Part shown: positions 59,530 through 64,000 of the stretch, piece by piece
Numbering within the stretch: position 1 is the stretch's first letter
How the letters are laid out: each line of letters opens with the position of its first letter
Made by a program: the position numbers and the translations under genes
NCBI GenBank assembly: GCA_964590135.1
Contig: CAZPVX010000009.1
Span: 1-64,000 of the forward strand
Source of the DNA: JBDHWI01 sp964590135
Lineage (GTDB): Bacteria; Chloroflexota; Anaerolineae; J036; Brachytrichaceae
Direction: 5' to 3'
DNA length: 64,000 nt
Notes under the pieces: model-generated
What the model saw: the letters and a program-made list of their open reading frames with translations, nothing else
The model's database searches: none
What the model was told of the DNA's origin: nothing

Positions 59530-59564
59530 GAGTCAAGAGCCAGTTTGCAGGAGCCAGGAGACGC
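59530..59564 (+). repeat. heptamer array between foldase and manA genes
   Basis: Five contiguous heptamers GAGTCAA, GAGCCAG, TTTGCAG, GAGCCAG and GAGACGC start one base after the upstream stop and end 4 nt before ATG 59569. The GGAG within the array could serve as the manA ribosome site. Confidence 0.65.
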
Positions 59565-59568
59565 AACC

Positions 59569-60657
59569 ATGACAAATCTCTATCCACTTCAATTGCAACC
59601 CGAACTCAAGGACAAAGTGTGGGGCGGGCATACGCTCGAAGCGATGCTCGGCCTGGCGCGCAGCGCGCGCAAAGTGGGCGAGGCATGGCTGGTATTTGAA
59701 GACCTGCGTGTTGCGAATGGCGCCTGGGCCGGTCGCACGCTCGCCGACCTCACAAAATCACACCCTGATCTCATGCTCGGCGCGCAGCACCAGGCCTCGA
59801 TCATCAACGGCGTGCCGCGCTTCCCGTTGCTGGCGAAGTTTCTCGACCCGAGCGAGTGGCTGTCGGTGCAGGTGCACCCCGACGACGCCTATGCGCGCAC
59901 GAAAGAGGACATGCCCTACGGCAAGTGCGAAGCGTGGTATGTGGTGCGAGCCGAAGCCGGCGCGCGCATCATTCACGGGCTGTCGCAAAAAATCTCGCGC
60001 GAGCGCTTGATCGAAGCAGCCAAAAGCGGCGAGATCAAGGGCTTGATGGATTACGTGGAGTTGCGCCAGGGCGAGGCTGTCATCAACATGCCCGGCATCA
60101 TCCATGCGCTCGGGCCGGGGCTGGTGATCTACGAGATTCAACAATCATCTGACATCACCTATCGCTTGTATGACTGGGATCGCCCGTCGAATGCCGGCCG
60201 CGAATTGCATCTGGAGCAAAGCGGCGATGTGAGCGACTACCAACCCATCGATCAACATCGCATTCGCCCGCTCTCGTTGCAGGGCAATGGCGCAACCCGC
60301 ACGCTCTTTGCAGCCTGCCGATATTTCGCGGCCGAGAAGATTGACATGCAATCGAGCTACCACACGGACACGCATGGCGCATCACCCCATCTGCTTACTG
60401 TGCTGCACGGCGCCGGCGTAGTGACAGTGAATGGCGCATCGGCAGAGTTGGGGATCGGGCAATCGGTCGTGATTCCTGCGCAGGCCGGCAGCTACAGCAT
60501 CGAGCCTCGCAGCTCGCTCAGCCTCATCAGCAGCCACGTGCCAGATTTGCAACGTGATGTTGTTGCGCCCTTGCGGCAGGCCGGCTACAGCGATCACGAT
60601 ATCGCGCAACTCGGCGGTCATCTGCGCCGCTCCGACCTGCAGGATATGCTCACCTGA
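59569..60657 (+). CDS. manA: mannose-6-phosphate isomerase
   Basis: A 362-residue type I phosphomannose isomerase linking fructose-6-P with mannose-6-P for GDP-mannose-type glycans. The cupin zinc site is visible: VQVHPDD (Gln and His), KCEAWY (Glu) and the second His in GIIHALGPGLVIYEIQQ; the catalytic Arg lies in YRLYDWDRP. ATG 59569 follows a GGAG within a heptamer array. It is likely co-transcribed with the foldase gene and ends at a long palindrome. Confidence 0.92.
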   Translation: MTNLYPLQLQPELKDKVWGGHTLEAMLGLARSARKVGEAWLVFEDLRVANGAWAGRTLADLTKSHPDLMLGAQHQASIINGVPRFPLLAKFLDPSEWLSVQVHPDDAYARTKEDMPYGKCEAWYVVRAEAGARIIHGLSQKISRERLIEAAKSGEIKGLMDYVELRQGEAVINMPGIIHALGPGLVIYEIQQSSDITYRLYDWDRPSNAGRELHLEQSGDVSDYQPIDQHRIRPLSLQGNGATRTLFAACRYFAAEKIDMQSSYHTDTHGASPHLLTVLHGAGVVTVNGASAELGIGQSVVIPAQAGSYSIEPRSSLSLISSHVPDLQRDVVAPLRQAGYSDHDIAQLGGHLRRSDLQDMLT

Positions 60658-60659
60658 CA

Positions 60660-60732
60660 CACAGGCGCAACATGCAAAGGCGCAAAGAGGAATTGAAATC
60701 ACCCTTTGCGCCTTTGCAGAGATGTGCCTGTG
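60660..60732. terminator. long palindrome between convergent genes
   Basis: A perfect 14-bp stem (GCAAAGGCGCAAAG at 60674-60687 with CTTTGCGCCTTTGC at 60704-60717), extended by an interrupted outer arm (CACAGGC at 60660-60666 with GCCTGTG at 60726-60732). It lies between manA and the convergent DUF5666-like gene and has no U-tract. Confidence 0.6.
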
Positions 60733-60742
60733 CTCCCAAAAT

Positions 60743-61651
60743 CTACCGTTTCTGCTGACGGGAGAAGAGCAAATCAGCCTGACCGATCAGCTGCGCAGTC
60801 ACGCTGTCGTCAGCGCCTTTGATGCCAATCACCGCAACTGCGCGGCCGGCCTTCAGCGCACTCATCGTCGCCGCTGCATCGCCCCGCTCAAGGATCATCG
60901 CGTTCGACGCATCGACCTTGAGCTGTTGGCTGTCGCGTGTGAACAGCGTCAGCGTATTGCCGTCGATGGCGGCGATGATGCCCACGAACACATTGTCGCG
61001 GTTTTGCGGCACGGCCACGATCAACGCTGCATCGATATTCCCATCGCCGGTCGGCTTGCCCTGCACCGCGACACGCGCCCCATTCTGAACGTCGCTCAGC
61101 ACGGCTGAGGCTTTGCCCGGCACGATGACCTTTGCATTGGCAGCATTCACTGTGCTGCTGTTGTTGCGTGGGCCGGTCAGCGTGAAACCAGTTGCGCTGG
61201 CATTGCTCACTTCGCCGGCAACCATCGCGCTCTCCGGCAGAGGCAGCACACTCACTGCGCTGGCGATGCGGGCAGTATCGCCGCTGGCAGTTTTGTCGAT
61301 CAGAATGGCGACGCGATCACCTGCCTTGAGATTGCTGAGCGTCGCGTTGCTCACGCCTGGCACATAGTAGGCCGTGCTGTCGTTCACCATGATGACGGCG
61401 CCGGCGCTGTCTTTGCGCTGCTTTGGTTGCAAGGTGAGCTTGTTGCCGTCGATGGCCTGGATGCGTCCCTCGATGAGGTTTGCATGCTGGCGCGCCTGCC
61501 GCAGATCTCGCCGTTCCTTGCGAAACTTCTGCGCATTGGGTGCGGACTGGGGCGGCGGATTCGTCTGGCTGGCCGGTGCGGCCAGAGCGGTGCTGCCGGC
61601 GATCATCATGGCTGCGATGGCGCCGGCGGTTGCGATCAATTTGGTGTTCAT
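60743..61651 (-). CDS. secreted protein with three DUF5666-like repeats
   Basis: A 302-residue exported protein: signal peptide (MNTKLIATAGAIAAMMIAGS), a basic Pro/Gln-rich linker with KERRDLRQARQ, then three OB-like beta repeats of about 75 residues. Each opens with a segment such as IEGRIQAIDGNKLTLQP, VAGEVSNASATGFTLTG or FVGIIAAIDGNTLTLFT and closes with a VAV/GD turn. The repeat pattern matches DUF5666, whose role is unknown (possibly envelope structure). It is divergent from nothing nearby; the CDP-alcohol gene lies upstream on the same strand. Confidence 0.75.
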   Translation of the reverse strand: MNTKLIATAGAIAAMMIAGSTALAAPASQTNPPPQSAPNAQKFRKERRDLRQARQHANLIEGRIQAIDGNKLTLQPKQRKDSAGAVIMVNDSTAYYVPGVSNATLSNLKAGDRVAILIDKTASGDTARIASAVSVLPLPESAMVAGEVSNASATGFTLTGPRNNSSTVNAANAKVIVPGKASAVLSDVQNGARVAVQGKPTGDGNIDAALIVAVPQNRDNVFVGIIAAIDGNTLTLFTRDSQQLKVDASNAMILERGDAAATMSALKAGRAVAVIGIKGADDSVTAQLIGQADLLFSRQQKR

Positions 61652-61736
61652 CTTCCTGCTCCTTTCGAACCGAGATGAACGCAGCGTAGCGGGCGCGTGT
61701 AAGCCGGCGATTCTGGCGTTGTAAAAAGGTTGAAAA

Positions 61737-62345
61737 TTATCTCGACGGCTTGCTGCCTTCCGTCAAGCGATACACATGCACGATGCGCTCGCCGGTGGTG
61801 TAGAGCGTGAGGGCAGCCATCAGCCAGGTCATGACGACAAGGCTTTGGGGGAAAAGAGGATACAACAGCAAGCCGGCGACCAGGAGCAGAAACCGGCCGA
61901 AGCGGCTGAACAATCCGACCTTGCACTCCAGCCCGAGGCCTTCGGCGCGCGCGCGGGTGTAGCTCACCATGAATGAGCCGATCATCGCCACGAAGGCGAT
62001 CACGACCATCAGCGAATCGGCGCGCACAGCAAAGTAACAGGCCACGCCGGCGAGGATCGCCCCATCTGCCATGCGATCAAGCGTGCTGTCGAAGAACGCG
62101 CCAAACTTGCTCTGCCGGCCCAGCCTGCGCGCCACACCGCCGTCAATCGCATCGAACGGCATGCCTATCACCGCCATCACGATGCCGCCCCAGAACGGCT
62201 GACCCAGGGCGATGAGGGCGCCGGCGACCACGTTGATGAAAAATCCGATGAACGTCAGCGCATTGGGTGAGATACCGGTGCGCGCCACGGCGTTGATGAG
62301 CGGGTCAAGGAGGGGTGCGAGATTCTTGCGGGCCCAGGCTTCCAT
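61737..62345 (-). CDS. CDP-alcohol phosphatidyltransferase
   Basis: A 202-residue integral membrane enzyme that replaces CMP of a CDP-lipid with an alcohol. The full family motif is present: D65, D68, G69, A72, R73, G82, D86 and D90. About six helices surround it. The alcohol (glycerol-P, inositol-P or other) cannot be read from the motif; the short length and the GISPNALTFIGF start resemble PgsA/PIP synthase-like members. It is followed downstream by the DUF5666-like gene and divergent from the S1 gene. Confidence 0.9.
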   Translation of the reverse strand: MEAWARKNLAPLLDPLINAVARTGISPNALTFIGFFINVVAGALIALGQPFWGGIVMAVIGMPFDAIDGGVARRLGRQSKFGAFFDSTLDRMADGAILAGVACYFAVRADSLMVVIAFVAMIGSFMVSYTRARAEGLGLECKVGLFSRFGRFLLLVAGLLLYPLFPQSLVVMTWLMAALTLYTTGERIVHVYRLTEGSKPSR

Positions 62346-62477
62346 GAGTATTGATGTGTTGAGCGATTAAGATTTGAAGTCACTAGCTGATCGCTGCTGC
62401 GCGCAGCGACCCCATAACTCGATGATTCAATCACTCGGCGATCAGAGTTCGCTTCAATGCGAAACGAGTCGAGGAAT

Positions 62478-62483
62478 TATAAT
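62478..62483 (+). promoter_or_regulatory. -10 box of S1-protein gene
   Basis: A perfect TATAAT 25 nt before ATG 62509, giving a leader of about 20 nt with AAGGA at 62489-62493. Confidence 0.5.
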
Positions 62484-62508
62484 CATCGAAGGATTGGTTG
62501 GATTGGAT

Positions 62509-63516
62509 ATGGCTTATCGACCTGAAGACTTGCTGTTGGATGAATCGTATTGGAAGGCGCTGCTGAGCGAGGTGGAGCAACTGCCGGTGCCAGCCACGCG
62601 ACCACAACAACACGCCACCCTGCCGGCGCAGCGCGAAACACCCCGCCCTATCGAACAGGCCAGCGCAATCAACGCTGATAGCGATCTGTGGCTCACCCTC
62701 GAAGACGCGATGCGCAACGAATCGCCGATGGAAGTGGATGTGACAGGCTGCAATCGCGGCGGCTTGATCGTGCATTTTCAAGGCGTGCGCGGATTCATCC
62801 CCTCATCACACCTGCACACCGTCACGCCCGACATGGACGAGCCGGCGCGACGCGCCACGCTTGCCAGCCACCTTGGCCAGACGCTGCATGTGCGCGTGAT
62901 CGAATTGGAGCCGGCGCAGGGGCGAGTGGTATTTTCGGAGCGGGCATCTGTCAGCGACGAACCTGATATTCACGACATCCCAGATGTGCTGCAGCGCGTG
63001 CAAGCCGGCGAGACGCGCAATGGCACCGTCACCAACCTCACCGCCTTCGGCGCGTTTGTCGACCTTGGCGGTTACGAGGGATTGGTGCATGTCAGCGAGC
63101 TATCGTGGAGTCGCGTCAACCATCCCCGCGACATGCTGCACATTGGTGACGAAATCAGCGTGTATGTGATGAGCGTGACGCCGGAAGAGGGGCGCATCGC
63201 ACTCAGCCTGAAGCGCGCCAAGCCAAATCCATGGGAGCGCATCGAAGAGCGCTATCACATCGGCCAGATCGTGCATGGCACGGTCACCAATGTCGTGCAG
63301 TTCGGCGCATTCGTGAAGGTCGAAGACGACCTGGAAGGCCTGGTGCATGTGAGTGAGTTGGCCGAGGGCAGCTTCATGCACCCGCGCAACATTGTGCGCG
63401 AAGGCGAGCTTGTGACTACGCGCGTGATCGGCGTGGACAGCCAGCATCGCCGGCTCGCGCTCAGCCTGCGCATCGCGTCGAATGACGCCGCAGACGATGC
63501 GCCCAGCGCCGCGTGA
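62509..63516 (+). CDS. S1-domain RNA-binding protein (RpsA-like)
   Basis: A 335-residue protein with three S1/OB domains. The first (about 65-147) is divergent (VDVTGCNRGGLIVHFQGVRG); the second (about 165-235, GTVTNLTAFGAFVDLGGYEG) and third (about 250-322, GTVTNVVQFGAFVKVEDDLE) are canonical. A 60-residue N-terminal extension is unusual. Three domains fit a short ribosomal protein S1 homologue that binds mRNA during initiation; given the many leaderless genes here, its role in initiation may differ. The frame is open upstream, but ATG 62509 follows TATAAT. Confidence 0.85.
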   Translation: MAYRPEDLLLDESYWKALLSEVEQLPVPATRPQQHATLPAQRETPRPIEQASAINADSDLWLTLEDAMRNESPMEVDVTGCNRGGLIVHFQGVRGFIPSSHLHTVTPDMDEPARRATLASHLGQTLHVRVIELEPAQGRVVFSERASVSDEPDIHDIPDVLQRVQAGETRNGTVTNLTAFGAFVDLGGYEGLVHVSELSWSRVNHPRDMLHIGDEISVYVMSVTPEEGRIALSLKRAKPNPWERIEERYHIGQIVHGTVTNVVQFGAFVKVEDDLEGLVHVSELAEGSFMHPRNIVREGELVTTRVIGVDSQHRRLALSLRIASNDAADDAPSAA

Positions 63517-63535
63517 GTGAAGCACTTCAGCCACC

Positions 63536-64000
63536 GTGTTTACATCGCTCTTCGCCGGCCTCACTTTTGGGCTGAGCGCCGGCCTCTCGCCAGGCCCGCT
63601 CAGCACCCTCGTCATCTCGCAAACCTTGAGGCATGGCATTCGCGAGGGCATGCGCGTCGCGCTTTCGCCGCTCATCACCGATCTGCCCATCATCCTGGTC
63701 TCGGTGTTCGTGCTGACCCAGTTCGCAAACGCAAATGCGATCCTCGGCATCATCTCAATCGTCGGTGCGTTGTTCGTGGGCTTTCTCGCCTATGAGACCT
63801 TCACCACGACGCATTTTGAAGTGAATGCGCAAGCGCCGGCGCCACAATCGCTCTTGCGCGGCGCGCTGGTCAACGCGCTCAGCCCGCATCCCTATCTGTT
63901 CTGGTTCAGTGTGGGCGCGCCGACGATGGTCAAGACAATGCAAACGAGCGGGTTGCCAGCGGCGCTCGCCTTCGTGCTGGGGTTTTACGTATTGCTGATC
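63536..64000 (+). CDS. LysE/RhtB-family exporter, truncated by window end
   Basis: The first 155 residues of a polytopic exporter. It opens with FTSLFAGLTFGLSAGLSPGP, where GLSPGP is the LysE/RhtB hallmark, then alternates helices with a cytoplasmic SQTLRHGIREGMRVAL loop and includes ALVNALSPHPYLFW, also conserved. It would export amino acids such as lysine, threonine or homoserine. GTG 63536 starts 19 nt after the S1 gene stop. The 3' part lies beyond the window. Confidence 0.85.
   Translation, partial: MFTSLFAGLTFGLSAGLSPGPLSTLVISQTLRHGIREGMRVALSPLITDLPIILVSVFVLTQFANANAILGIISIVGALFVGFLAYETFTTTHFEVNAQAPAPQSLLRGALVNALSPHPYLFWFSVGAPTMVKTMQTSGLPAALAFVLGFYVLLI

Overview
The window reads as one scaffold of a moderately GC-rich bacterial chromosome, by inference a member of the Chloroflexota (Anaerolineae-like), probably assembled from a metagenome. 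The grounds are an FMN-riboswitch-controlled RibX/RibY-type riboflavin ABC transporter, a ubiquitin-like/MoeB/rhodanese fusion, many apparently leaderless genes, no outer-membrane or LPS genes, and a 10-base N run inside a gene. The genus cannot be fixed from sequence alone. The palindrome GCCGGC is strikingly frequent throughout (seven copies inside the 1.4-kb lysC). No phage, insertion sequence, integrase or CRISPR array was seen, so this is mostly core genome. LAYOUT: 1-523 is AT-richer and gene-free. 524-846 holds a small zinc-ribbon gene with a clear promoter and terminator. 907-3262 is a molybdopterin operon moaA-moaC-moaD-moaE. 3267-7804 (+) carries a large membrane protein and two GT4 glycosyltransferases. 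7806-9712 (-) encodes a lipoprotein and a secreted four-repeat protein. 9897-16639 (-) is a tightly overlapping surface-polysaccharide operon read as terC, GT4, MurJ/Wzx-like flippase, two methyltransferases, GT2 and rmlC. 16817-20979 holds a rhodanese, a Rieske ferredoxin and the FMN riboswitch with a riboflavin ABC transporter. 21003-29709 holds cdaA, an alkaline-phosphatase-superfamily membrane enzyme, a DinB-like protein, a GH127 arabinofuranosidase, phoU, tRNA-Arg, lysC and an aquaporin. 29834-36488 holds der, a pair of SF1-like helicase genes and greA. 36763-42159 holds a 2-hydroxyacid dehydrogenase, an enolase-superfamily enzyme, nadD, rhaB and a serine hydrolase. 42204-46521 holds the ubiquitin-like/E1/rhodanese fusion, a PD-(D/E)xK-like protein, lysA, a small death-like effector-associated-domain protein and an SH3 protein. 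46518-53505 holds an MTA/SAH deaminase, a second large membrane protein, a GT2, dus and a GT4. 53517-64000 holds tRNA-Val, a PfkB-like protein, a membrane protein, a KTSC protein, polA, a parvulin-like lipoprotein, manA, a DUF5666-like protein, a CDP-alcohol phosphotransferase, an S1 protein and a truncated LysE-type exporter. HOW THEY WORK TOGETHER: MoaA and MoaC make cPMP, MoaD/MoaE convert it to molybdopterin, and the distant MoeB-type fusion could charge MoaD with sulfur. LysC and LysA are the first and last steps of the lysine branch. The glycosyltransferases, methyltransferases, flippase, RmlC and ManA point to a decorated rhamnose/mannose-type surface glycan. MOST UNUSUAL SIGNALS: degenerate 7-nt-period repeats that fill short gaps between genes and also sit in frame inside conserved proteins (ABC ATPase, Der); a stand-alone effector-associated-domain protein near a nuclease-like gene; two ubiquitin-like proteins whose Gly-Gly is not C-terminal; -10 boxes placed directly before start codons; and a terminator-like hairpin at the start of the greA leader.
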